In this document: one piece after another, positions 1 to 7,674 of the stretch
How the letters are laid out: each line of letters begins with the position of its first letter
Numbering within the stretch: position 1 is the stretch's first letter
Assembly: GCF_963665245.1 (NCBI RefSeq)
Contig: NZ_OY762269.1
Location: forward strand, 2,610,501 to 2,674,500
Source of the DNA: an uncultured Paludibaculum sp.
Lineage (GTDB): Bacteria; Acidobacteriota; Terriglobia; Bryobacterales; Bryobacteraceae
Length of the DNA stretch: 64,000 nucleotides
Reading direction: 5' to 3'
The notes under the pieces: generated by a model
What the model was told of the DNA's origin: nothing
Seen by the model: the letters and a program-made list of their open reading frames with translations, nothing else
The model's database searches: none
Position numbers and translations under genes: made by a program

Positions 1-681
1 CGCACCTTGCAGATTACAGCCGCCCACGTCAGTGAAAAATGCGGCCAGCCGCTGCCCACCTGGCAGCATCGCGGTGTACCACCATCCGCCCTCCACCGCG
101 CGGATGCGTGTCCAGTGATCGGCCGTTGCGTCAGGCCAGGTTGCCGCAAGTCCGATCAGGTTTCCCTCGTTCCTGGCCCGCACGCCCATCCTCCTCAGCA
201 GCCAGCCGCGCCGTCCCGATGCGTCCACCACAAACGGTGTTCGAGCGAGCGTCGACCCTGACTGCAGCACCCACTCGCGTCCGTCGCGCCGGATCTTTTC
301 CATCGGCACGCCCAGTTGCACCTCTGATCCCCACCGCGCCGCCACCCGCGCCAGCATCCGGTCAAAACTGACGCGGTCTAGGTGCCAGCCGCTACCATAC
401 GGCGAGGTGATGAAGTCCCGCACGGAGGCACCTTCAGGGCCCCATTCCGACACTACGCCCCAGACCGGCCAGTGTTGGCCTGCAGCGAAGTCTTCGGCTG
501 CCCCAAGCCGCTCAATCAGGCTCATCACGGAAGGCGGCAGCATTTCGCCGCGACGGGCCGTGTCGAATTGAGACTCCTCCACAACGAGCACCTTGGCCCC
601 GGCCCACCTCAGTGCGATTGCCGCCGCCGCACCTGCCGGCCCGCCTCCGATGAGGACACAGTCGTAGCAACGCGGGGTCAA
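1..681 (-). CDS. LodB-like FAD-dependent maturation flavoprotein (3' end outside window)
   Basis: The minus-strand frame is open from a TTG at 681-679 to the left edge (227 codons, no stop seen). The N-terminus carries a Rossmann FAD-binding motif, VLIGGGPAGAAAA (GxGxxG at about residues 12-17), then VVEES, FVVDASGRRG and, near the edge, GGWWYTAMLPGGQ, as in the geranylgeranyl-reductase/tryptophan-halogenase flavoproteins. The TTG overlaps the TGA stop of the LodA-like gene (TTGA), which implies translational coupling. In the Marinomonas lysine and glycine oxidase systems, LodB/GoxB is the flavoprotein needed to build the cysteine tryptophylquinone cofactor of LodA/GoxA. The same role is inferred here from family resemblance and adjacency. 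No Shine-Dalgarno (SD) motif beyond the coupling is evident. The C-terminal half lies beyond position 1, so completeness cannot be judged. Confidence 0.82.
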   Translation of the reverse strand, partial: MTPRCYDCVLIGGGPAGAAAAIALRWAGAKVLVVEESQFDTARRGEMLPPSVMSLIERLGAAEDFAAGQHWPVWGVVSEWGPEGASVRDFITSPYGSGWHLDRVSFDRMLARVAARWGSEVQLGVPMEKIRRDGREWVLQSGSTLARTPFVVDASGRRGWLLRRMGVRARNEGNLIGLAATWPDATADHWTRIRAVEGGWWYTAMLPGGQRLAAFFTDVGGCNLQGA

Positions 682-2327
682 AGAATCCGCTCGTCCTGGT
701 GGAACTTCGCCACGCTTCCCGGTGTCGAACTGGGCCGTACCACTCCGAGTTTCCACCACCGTTCCACCATGTCCAGTTCATTGCCAATGCCTTGCGACCA
801 ATTCACAGGACCCGTCGCGGTGGGACTCGCCCGCACTTGATTGGGCCGTTGCGCCGGCCACCAGTTGTCGGCGCATTGCAGAAAGTCCGCTTGCCAGGGC
901 AGTGCGGAGCGCTTTGTGACGTCGCCCTCCATCACGCCTGCCGTGTCGTTTTCGTTCTCCGCGTGCCGGAGCCGGAACTCGAATGGGGTGACGTAGAGAT
1001 TTGTGTTGCGAAGGTTCCAACTGGCCTCCATGCCGGGGAAAAATGCGCCGCCGCAGCCCGCCTCAAGAGCGGCCCGGTCCAGGCCCGCTGGGGAAATCAC
1101 CGTCTCCGGACTTGGCGGTTGCCCCGTCCAATCCGCCAGGAACTGCCCGTTCGACCAGCGCCGCAGGAATTCATACTGGGTTTTCGTGATGGCGAAAGTA
1201 GGCGATTCTTGCACCATGCCGCCGGTCCCGTCGGACTTTAGCTTCGGCATGGTTCTCGTCGTACTCGTCGGGTCAAGATCGTTGGGATTCCTTAGCCGAT
1301 TGAAGATTCTCGCTCGTGGATTGGTCGCCGGAGTCTCGCCCGGTTGAGGAGCCTGCCCGAGCAGTGCCCAGTCAAAGTGCGCCGGAGAGTGGGTGTTGGC
1401 GCCTTGATTGACCCAGCGATAGTCAAAAGCCTTGTGGAGAATCGCGTAAATGTGGCGGCTGAATGAGGGCTGGAAGCCCGCCTGCCATGTCTGGGATGCT
1501 GCATCGAAAATGCTCGCATCCGCGCCGAACTTCCGCAGCGCCAAGTCGTAGAGCAGGTCGTAAATGCTGACGATGTTCTCGATTGGCGGCGCATAGTCCG
1601 GCGGCGCGACGATTACCCACGCCTTACCGCTGGCTTCAATCTCCACCCCACTCGCGAATCTCACCCGCGCAGTCACCGGTCCGTCGGAGACGTCATCGAA
1701 CCAGCCGTCGTTGTTCGCAAAATTCAGGGTGCTCTGTGGAGTGCCGGTCGTGCCGGACTTCCCGAATCCGCCCGCCACGATGAGGCGCCCCGCCTGATCC
1801 GTCGCCAATGTCCCCAACGAATCGATCGAGGTCGACGGATTGAGCGTCGGCGGCCACTTCTCGTTCGCGGGATTCGTGCTCGAGTTGCGATTTACCTCCC
1901 CGTTTTGATTCGCTCCCGAGATTGTCCGGGCGCCGGGATCGATGATTAGTCTCTTGCGCCGCTCCTGCGCATCGGTGATGCCGCTGTTGCGAAGGTCCCC
2001 GGGCGGATAGGGTGTTTGCTCGCCGGTGAGCCCGTTGAAGCTGTGCCAGATCGCCTTCTTGTTCGCCAGATGGACGGTCCATTGCACCGCCATCACGCCG
2101 CCCTGGCCGGCAGTTACCTCGATGGGAGGAGTCGCAGGATTCGTGTCATCGTATTCGAAGACCCGGAAGCGCACCGCCTGTCGTCGCAAGCGCCCCGAGG
2201 CATCCCGGTAGTGGCCGTCGGCAGGCTTGGCGTACGTGCCTGGCAACTCCGCGCCGAGAAAATACTCCGAGCTTGTTCCCACACGAGCGATTCCGATCGC
2301 AGGGTGGATTTTGTAGTGTTTCGCCAT
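678..2327 (-). CDS. LodA/GoxA-family CTQ-dependent amino-acid oxidase
   Basis: 549 aa. The start MAKHYKIHPAIGIARVG is the typical N-terminus of LodA-type L-amino-acid oxidases, which oxidatively deaminate an amino acid and release ammonia and hydrogen peroxide. They use a cysteine tryptophylquinone made from one Cys and one Trp of the chain. Here the C-terminal block LPWQADFLQCADNWWPAQRP supplies the candidate Cys (about residue 485), and the later ERWWKLGVVRP supplies the candidate Trp (524 or 525). No signal peptide is visible, as in LodA. It is shorter than Marinomonas LodA (about 726 aa), so some insertions are absent and substrate preference cannot be read. It lies 33 nt downstream of the ferritin-like gene and is coupled to the LodB-like gene by a TTGA overlap. 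An AAAGGG sits 13-18 nt before the ATG. The family call is firm; the substrate (Lys, Gly or other) is unknown. Confidence 0.88.
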   Translation of the reverse strand: MAKHYKIHPAIGIARVGTSSEYFLGAELPGTYAKPADGHYRDASGRLRRQAVRFRVFEYDDTNPATPPIEVTAGQGGVMAVQWTVHLANKKAIWHSFNGLTGEQTPYPPGDLRNSGITDAQERRKRLIIDPGARTISGANQNGEVNRNSSTNPANEKWPPTLNPSTSIDSLGTLATDQAGRLIVAGGFGKSGTTGTPQSTLNFANNDGWFDDVSDGPVTARVRFASGVEIEASGKAWVIVAPPDYAPPIENIVSIYDLLYDLALRKFGADASIFDAASQTWQAGFQPSFSRHIYAILHKAFDYRWVNQGANTHSPAHFDWALLGQAPQPGETPATNPRARIFNRLRNPNDLDPTSTTRTMPKLKSDGTGGMVQESPTFAITKTQYEFLRRWSNGQFLADWTGQPPSPETVISPAGLDRAALEAGCGGAFFPGMEASWNLRNTNLYVTPFEFRLRHAENENDTAGVMEGDVTKRSALPWQADFLQCADNWWPAQRPNQVRASPTATGPVNWSQGIGNELDMVERWWKLGVVRPSSTPGSVAKFHQDERIL

Positions 2328-2360
2328 TTGCTGTCTGCCCTTTCTGTGTGAGAGATTCCC

Positions 2361-3770
2361 TCAAGCTTCTAGTGCGTCCCGCAGTTCCTGGTCCGCGGCC
2401 TCGATCGCACCCAACGTCGATTGATCGTCCGCCGTGGGAGCATCGGCTGCGGTGAACTCCCGCAACGCTTTGATCTGCGATGCCGATTCAGTGAGCAACT
2501 CCTCCATCCTCTGCTTAATGGCTGTATCGGTCCCCGGCAGCGCAGCCGCCGGCAGTTCGTAGGGAGGCCCAGCCATCTCCGCGCTTCCCTCCGCGATCGG
2601 CAGTTGCGCCAACCGGGCTGCGACCGGCTTGACGCCGATATCCATCTCGGTGTAGATGGCCGCCGATATCAACTGCGGACGGCCCAAAGGAGTCTGGTCC
2701 GGCGTGTCGCGGCGCTGCTGCAACGCCAATAGCAGACGCAAGAGGATGAGTTCGTAGCGGACATTCAGCAGCTTGGCCCACGCCAGTGTTCGTGCGGCGT
2801 TGATTCTGCCGGGTCCGCCCAGCGTCGATGGATTCGTCGCTACCGGCGCAATCCCGGGCCCGATCTCCGCGTCGTAGGCTCGGTATGCCAGCAGGAAACG
2901 CCAAAAATGGGAATTGGAGTCCGTCGTCGGGCCCTCTCCCTGGCTTGCAATCTGATACACCAGCCTGAGAGCATCCTCCCGGCTCAGGACCTTGCCGACA
3001 ATGAATCCCGGAGGGCCGAAGATCTCGCTACCATCCGCCTGGCGCAGTGCTGCGTCGAACTGGAAGGCCTCATCCGGCACATGGCCGATCCCATGAAAGG
3101 GTTTAGGCGGCAACGGCCAGATCGGGTGCGGATTGTCGTCCGGCTGGAGCAGCCAGAAAAGCTTCGCAAACAGCAGGCCGACGTGCCTGACCGGCCGATG
3201 GGCCGCGTCTTGCGCCACTTGGGCAATCGCTAGCGCTTCCGCGCGAATTCCGGCATCTGTGATCTCATCCGGCAGCGGACTCTCCGTCGTCACGTACTTA
3301 GCCACCGCTTCCTTGGACAGCTTTTCCAGGCTCGGTGGAAAGGAGTAGTCTCCCGCCGGTTCCTCTTCGTAGGAAATGTTCTCCCGATCCATATGTGTCT
3401 GGCCGCCGAGCGAAATGATCAGGTTCTGAACCGTGATGAGGTGCCCCATCTCCTCCACCGCGATGCCGGTGATTGTGTTCCTCCACATCCCCGGCGCCAT
3501 CGAATTCCCGGCAAACAAGTACTGCACCATTAGGGACTGCTCGATTTCCGCGGCCGCCTGAAGCAAGTAGCGGCACTCATCGGCGGGCGCCATCGGTGTG
3601 GGTGTCTCCGGCATCCCATACTCGCGCACCGCTTCCAGGACGGCGCGGTCTCCAATCCACTCCAGGGTCTTTTCTAGAGTCGCCGGCAACGCTGCCTCAA
3701 GCGCTTCGCTAAGAGCCAGCGTCGGTGCCGCCTTGCGCCACTGCAATCGGGAGAAACGGCCGTGCTTCAT
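2361..3770 (-). CDS. Ferritin-like domain protein related to the VioB C-terminal region
   Basis: 469 aa from the ATG at 3770. This start is preferred over an in-frame one at 3794 because a perfect AGGAGG lies 4 nt upstream of it. Residues about 60-130 form a four-helix ferritin-like segment with EIEQSLMVQYLFA (Glu at 75/77) and EEMGHLITVQNL (106-110), the E...ExxH metal-ligand pattern. This matches the ferritin-like domain found in VioB-type iminophenylpyruvate dimer synthases of bisindole pathways. The long VioB N-terminal part is absent. It is the first gene of a minus-strand operon with the LodA- and LodB-like genes (33-nt gap). In violacein and rebeccamycin synthesis an amino-acid oxidase feeds an imine to VioB/RebD, so adjacency to an amino-acid oxidase is suggestive. 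The actual reaction here is not known. Confidence 0.75.
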   Translation of the reverse strand: MKHGRFSRLQWRKAAPTLALSEALEAALPATLEKTLEWIGDRAVLEAVREYGMPETPTPMAPADECRYLLQAAAEIEQSLMVQYLFAGNSMAPGMWRNTITGIAVEEMGHLITVQNLIISLGGQTHMDRENISYEEEPAGDYSFPPSLEKLSKEAVAKYVTTESPLPDEITDAGIRAEALAIAQVAQDAAHRPVRHVGLLFAKLFWLLQPDDNPHPIWPLPPKPFHGIGHVPDEAFQFDAALRQADGSEIFGPPGFIVGKVLSREDALRLVYQIASQGEGPTTDSNSHFWRFLLAYRAYDAEIGPGIAPVATNPSTLGGPGRINAARTLAWAKLLNVRYELILLRLLLALQQRRDTPDQTPLGRPQLISAAIYTEMDIGVKPVAARLAQLPIAEGSAEMAGPPYELPAAALPGTDTAIKQRMEELLTESASQIKALREFTAADAPTADDQSTLGAIEAADQELRDALEA

Positions 3771-3955
3771 GAAACCTCCTATCACGTACTCCAATAACTA
3801 AGCGCAATTCGTCCGAATTTGGGGACACGAAGGCCGCGAATCGACTCACCGTTCAGATCAGAGAGAAAAAACACTCCCTGCTGTCCCTCATTGTGCGTTT
3901 TTCCCGCTTAGTTGGTTTGTGGGGCCCTTGAGCGCCCGGCAAAAGGAGCATAAGC

Positions 3956-5104
3956 ATGAAGGTCGCGAAATTCGATGCGCCAGGCAACAATGGCGATCTG
4001 GCCGGAAATCCTACTCTGGCAGACCGATGGAGCCAGCAAATCTCAGGCTATTTCGACACCGGTGTGCAACATGTGCGGCAACGCCTTTCGAGCCATCCGG
4101 CCGCTGTCTCGCAGTTCTACAATCCGCTGACGCACGGCTCGACCGCGCCGGATTTGCCGTTGTCACAAACGACGATTACGTGGAATGGCTTCCCTCGAAA
4201 GTTTCTCCCGGCCGCGCCGGGTCAGCCCGTCGATTTCGCGGCTACGGAGCCGACGCCCGCCGCGGGCAACTTCCGCCCGCAAGACGAATACCTCGAATGG
4301 CATGTCACGCGGCAAAACGGGAAGATCACCTCCATCCAGTTCACCTCGGAAGGCTACGACTACTATCAGTTCCTTGCCGCGAAGGCGCCGAACATCCTCT
4401 TGGCTTTGTATCAGCGCTTCATTTCACCCAATGTGGTCATCGGCGACCTGATCAAGAATGGCCAATACGATACCACTAACAAGTGGAACACCGAGTTCGG
4501 CGCCATGCACCTCACCCAGGGGGCCAACAATCTCTTCGCCGAGGTCATTCTCGGCGCTGAAGCTACGGTTCGGCGCAAAGACACCGCGGGGCATGAGATC
4601 ACTTCCGCCATCCCACTCACTCGCTGCTCCCAGTTTGGCGATGACCGCCGGAACAGCGACCCCAACATTGGCGCTGGCGTCAACCACCTCGCGGGCCAAA
4701 ACCGGATGATCACCATCGCCGATCCAGTCGGCCTCTACATCGACAGTCTCGACGACTCCACCTTCCGCCTTCCCAACAACGCGCCCACAACAGGCTGGTT
4801 CAAGGTGCTTCGCGGCTCCGCCGGCCACACGATCCGCGCAGTCTTTGAGCCGCCCGCCGGCTCCCCCTTTACCGTCTCCGACGTGAAGATCGGTAACGCT
4901 GGCGTCACATTCGGCGGACAGATCGCGCAGTTCATCACCATGAAACTAACGGGAGTTGCCGGTGTCGCGCAAACAACCCACAATCCCTTGATCGCGTGTG
5001 TGGGCGCCGGTGGGGCTCCGATCATGCTCGCCGCCATTGATCCGCCAGCGGCACATACGGCCTCGGAATCTCCTCTCCTCCCGTTGCGCGGCCGTGAAGA
5101 GTAG
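3956..5104 (+). CDS. Conserved-looking protein of unknown family in the oxidase/peroxidase cluster
   Basis: 382 aa with an SD AAAGGAG seven nt before the ATG. No signal peptide, membrane segment or motif that I can assign is visible. Striking stretches include QDEYLEWHVTRQNGKI, CSQFGDDRRNSDPNIG, VNHLAGQNRMITIADPVGLY and GGQIAQFITMKLTG. The pattern of Trp, His and Asp in the middle and the even codon use speak for a real soluble enzyme or binding protein. It starts a plus-strand operon divergent from the ferritin-like/LodA genes. The Dyp peroxidase begins 18 nt after its stop. Context suggests it acts with the oxidase or peroxidase, but no function is assigned. Confidence 0.75.
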   Translation: MKVAKFDAPGNNGDLAGNPTLADRWSQQISGYFDTGVQHVRQRLSSHPAAVSQFYNPLTHGSTAPDLPLSQTTITWNGFPRKFLPAAPGQPVDFAATEPTPAAGNFRPQDEYLEWHVTRQNGKITSIQFTSEGYDYYQFLAAKAPNILLALYQRFISPNVVIGDLIKNGQYDTTNKWNTEFGAMHLTQGANNLFAEVILGAEATVRRKDTAGHEITSAIPLTRCSQFGDDRRNSDPNIGAGVNHLAGQNRMITIADPVGLYIDSLDDSTFRLPNNAPTTGWFKVLRGSAGHTIRAVFEPPAGSPFTVSDVKIGNAGVTFGGQIAQFITMKLTGVAGVAQTTHNPLIACVGAGGAPIMLAAIDPPAAHTASESPLLPLRGREE

Positions 5105-5122
5105 TTGGTCGGGAGCAATCTC

Positions 5123-6799
5123 ATGTCTCATCGACTCAACCCCCAAGATGAACCGGTCCTCGATGTCGACGACATTCAGGGCAACATCCTCTTGGGCTTC
5201 AACAAGGATCATCAGCGCCTGATTGGCGTCAGCTTTCATGAGATGCCCTCGGCAAAAGCCTGGCTCCGTCGCATCCTTCCTCACATCAGCTCCACGCGGG
5301 AGGTATTTCATTTCAACACATTGTTCCGCCTCGCCCGATCCCGGCGGGGCGGCGGCGAAGCGGTTGGACTGATTGCCTCCTGGTTCAACATCGCCTTCTC
5401 CCGTGACGGAATTGCCAAACTCACGTCCGCAGCTCAGGCCGACGATCTGCCGGATACCGCATTCGTGAACGGCCTCGGCAAGGACCGTTCGATTGCCCTC
5501 GGTGACTTCGCGCCACTGCCCGCTGATGATCCTACCAGCAATTGGGTTGTAGGAGGAACAGGCCGCGCCCCGGATGTCCTGCTCATCATCGCCAGCGACA
5601 GCCCGGCTCAACTCGACGAACTCACCCGGGTAGTCATCCCCAATGAAGCCGTCGATAGTCCAGGTGCCCCTTCCATCGTCTGGCAGGAACTCGGTGAGAC
5701 ACGCCCTGACCTTCCCGGACATGAGCACTTTGGATTCAAGGATGGAGTGTCGCAGCCCGGTGTATACGGTCTCATTTCCAAACGCCCCAGAGTCTTCCTC
5801 ACGCCGAGATTTCTCAAGCCGTCCGCGGCCGGCGAGGTCAACTTCGCTAAACCTGGCCAGCCCTTGATCCTGCCCGGAAACTTCGTGCTCGGCTATCCCT
5901 CCAACAACCGCAATGACGGCACCCCCGTCGATCCGCCACCACTCCGGCAACCCTGGTTCAGAAACGGTTCGTTCCTCGTCTTTCGCCGCCTCAATCAGAA
6001 CGTCGCCGGTTTCCACCAGTTCCTAGCAGCACAAGCTGCCATCCTCGCGCAGCGGCCCGAGTTTTCCGGACTCAGGCCCGAACGTCTCGGCGCCCAACTC
6101 GTAGGCCGTTGGCCGAGCGGAGCCCCCATCTCTCGTGTTCCGGATCGCGACGATCCCGCCCTCGCCCGCGCGCCACTCGCCAACAATGACTTTTTCTTTG
6201 GCAAGGACACACCCGCTCCTGACCTGCTGCCGGGAGTTACGCCCCCCGCGGTTTTCCCGGCAGCTCTGGAGGGGGCTAACGGCCCTGTCTGCCCTCATGC
6301 CGCGCATATTCTCAAAGTGAATCCACGCGACCTTGCCAGCGACGTCGGACCGGATTTTGACACACTCACGCGCCGCATTCTCCGCAGGGGAATTCCCTTC
6401 GGCCAGCCTCTCAAACCGGGCTCGTTGGTCGATGATGGAGCCGAACGCGGCCTCCACTTTCTCTGCTACCAAAGCTCGATCGAGCAACAGTTCGAGTTCC
6501 TGCAGCAGCGCTGGATGAACTCAGCCGGAGGCCCGGCTTCCGGCGGACACGACATCATCGTCGGGCAGAGGCCCGACCTGCACCGCGAAGCTGAGATTCG
6601 CGCGATCCACCCCGGGGACCGACTAAGCGAGAAAATCACGGCCCCAACTCAGTGGGTCACTCCCACTGGCGGAGGCTACTTCTTCGCGCCTTCCATCAGC
6701 GCTCTGTCTACCGTGCTCGCGGCGGATTCTCCTGTGTCGGCCCTGACTGCGTCCCGGAAGAAGCGCCGACCGGCGGCCCGACCCACGCCCGGAGGATAA
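5123..6799 (+). CDS. Dyp-type heme peroxidase
   Basis: 558 aa. The ATG at 5123 is chosen over an in-frame TTG at 5105 because GGGAG lies 7 nt upstream. The N-terminus VLDVDDIQGNILLGFNKDH is the usual opening of long Dyp-type peroxidases. The diagnostic GXXDG motif is present as GFKDG (about residues 204-208), carrying the catalytic distal Asp. CPHAAHILKVNPRD (about 390) supplies the proximal heme His, followed by RRGIPFG and a C-terminal HFLCYQ/QRWMN block. These enzymes use hydrogen peroxide to oxidise dyes, phenolics or other bulky substrates. No Tat or Sec signal is seen, so it is probably cytoplasmic or carried by another route. The cluster partner LodA would generate the peroxide, so substrate coupling or detoxification is plausible. 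Confidence 0.9.
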   Translation: MSHRLNPQDEPVLDVDDIQGNILLGFNKDHQRLIGVSFHEMPSAKAWLRRILPHISSTREVFHFNTLFRLARSRRGGGEAVGLIASWFNIAFSRDGIAKLTSAAQADDLPDTAFVNGLGKDRSIALGDFAPLPADDPTSNWVVGGTGRAPDVLLIIASDSPAQLDELTRVVIPNEAVDSPGAPSIVWQELGETRPDLPGHEHFGFKDGVSQPGVYGLISKRPRVFLTPRFLKPSAAGEVNFAKPGQPLILPGNFVLGYPSNNRNDGTPVDPPPLRQPWFRNGSFLVFRRLNQNVAGFHQFLAAQAAILAQRPEFSGLRPERLGAQLVGRWPSGAPISRVPDRDDPALARAPLANNDFFFGKDTPAPDLLPGVTPPAVFPAALEGANGPVCPHAAHILKVNPRDLASDVGPDFDTLTRRILRRGIPFGQPLKPGSLVDDGAERGLHFLCYQSSIEQQFEFLQQRWMNSAGGPASGGHDIIVGQRPDLHREAEIRAIHPGDRLSEKITAPTQWVTPTGGGYFFAPSISALSTVLAADSPVSALTASRKKRRPAARPTPGG

Positions 6800-6804
6800 C
6801 TTCA

Positions 6805-6879
6805 ATGACTGTGACTTTCCCCACCACCTGGATTCATGGTTCGTAGAACTGCGCCGTCAATACCGACCCGCCCATTCAG
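6805..6879 (+). other. Ancestral 5' end of the MBL hydrolase gene, broken by an in-frame amber codon
   Basis: A good start (ATG at 6805, GGAGG 9 nt upstream, just after the peroxidase stop) opens the frame MTVTFPTTWIHGS, then TAG at 6844-6846. Translation resumes in the same frame (NCAVNTDPPIQV) and runs without interruption into the hydrolase. The sequence on both sides of the TAG reads like one continuous N-terminus, so a single nonsense substitution (for example TGG to TAG) is the simplest explanation. A sequencing error or readthrough are alternatives. Confidence 0.6.
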
Positions 6880-7674
6880 GTGCATCGATTCAACAACGAC
6901 ACCTATCTGCTTCGGCAAAGCAAATGCTCCGATCCCGGTCATCCGCCCGGCAACATCGGTCCTCCTTTTGAGGCGCCGTTTCTGTATCTCTTCTTTGGCT
7001 CGAACCCCGCGATTCTCATTGACTCCGGAGCGAGCGCCTCGCCGTCCGTCTTGCCACTTGCCGCGACGATTGCGCAGATCCTGCAACAGCATCCGGTCCC
7101 GCTAATCGTGACGCACACGCACAACCACGGCGACCACAAGGTCGGCGATGGCCAACTGGCGGGTCAGCCGAACACCGCCATCGTCGGCACCAACCGTCAG
7201 AGTGTGGCCTCGTTCTTTAACCTCTCGAATTGGCCCAACCAATCCGGGTCGATCGACTTGGGCTCACGCATCATCGATATCCTTCCCATTCCCGGCCGCG
7301 AGGATGCTCACATCGCCTTCTACGACCGCCGCGATAAACTGCTCCTTACCGTGGATTCTCTTTACCCTGGCTTGCTGGTGGTGAACAACTGGGCCGCTTA
7401 CCACGCCAGCATCGACCGCCTCGCCGCCTTCGTGGCAGATAACCGCCCCGTGACTCATGTCCTCGGTGGCCACATTGAGATGACCCAGCCAGCCGGCCGT
7501 TGGTTTGGTCTCGGCGTCCTCTTCCAACCTGGAGAGCATGCGCTTCAGCTCGGCACCGAGCACCTGATGGAACTCAAGCATGCTCTCGACCAAATCGGCC
7601 ACACGCCGAGAGTAGATCGCCACGCCGACTTCATCATCTACCCCGCAGGACTCCCGCTCCCGAGCCTCGCGTGA
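6880..7674 (+). CDS. Metallo-beta-lactamase-fold hydrolase, possibly N-terminally truncated
   Basis: 264 aa if begun at the GTG at 6880. The zinc motif is THTHNHGDHK (HxHxDH type), with later ligand candidates in LLTVDSLYPG (Asp) and VLGGHIEM (His), so the catalytic core is intact. Members hydrolyse esters, thioesters, lactones or similar bonds. The GTG has no recognisable SD. The true start seems to have been the ATG at 6805 with a strong SD, from which the frame is cut by TAG at 6844. The gene may therefore be a recent pseudogene, be expressed weakly from the GTG, or depend on readthrough. It is third in the plus-strand operon after the unknown protein and the Dyp peroxidase. Confidence 0.7.
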   Translation: MHRFNNDTYLLRQSKCSDPGHPPGNIGPPFEAPFLYLFFGSNPAILIDSGASASPSVLPLAATIAQILQQHPVPLIVTHTHNHGDHKVGDGQLAGQPNTAIVGTNRQSVASFFNLSNWPNQSGSIDLGSRIIDILPIPGREDAHIAFYDRRDKLLLTVDSLYPGLLVVNNWAAYHASIDRLAAFVADNRPVTHVLGGHIEMTQPAGRWFGLGVLFQPGEHALQLGTEHLMELKHALDQIGHTPRVDRHADFIIYPAGLPLPSLA

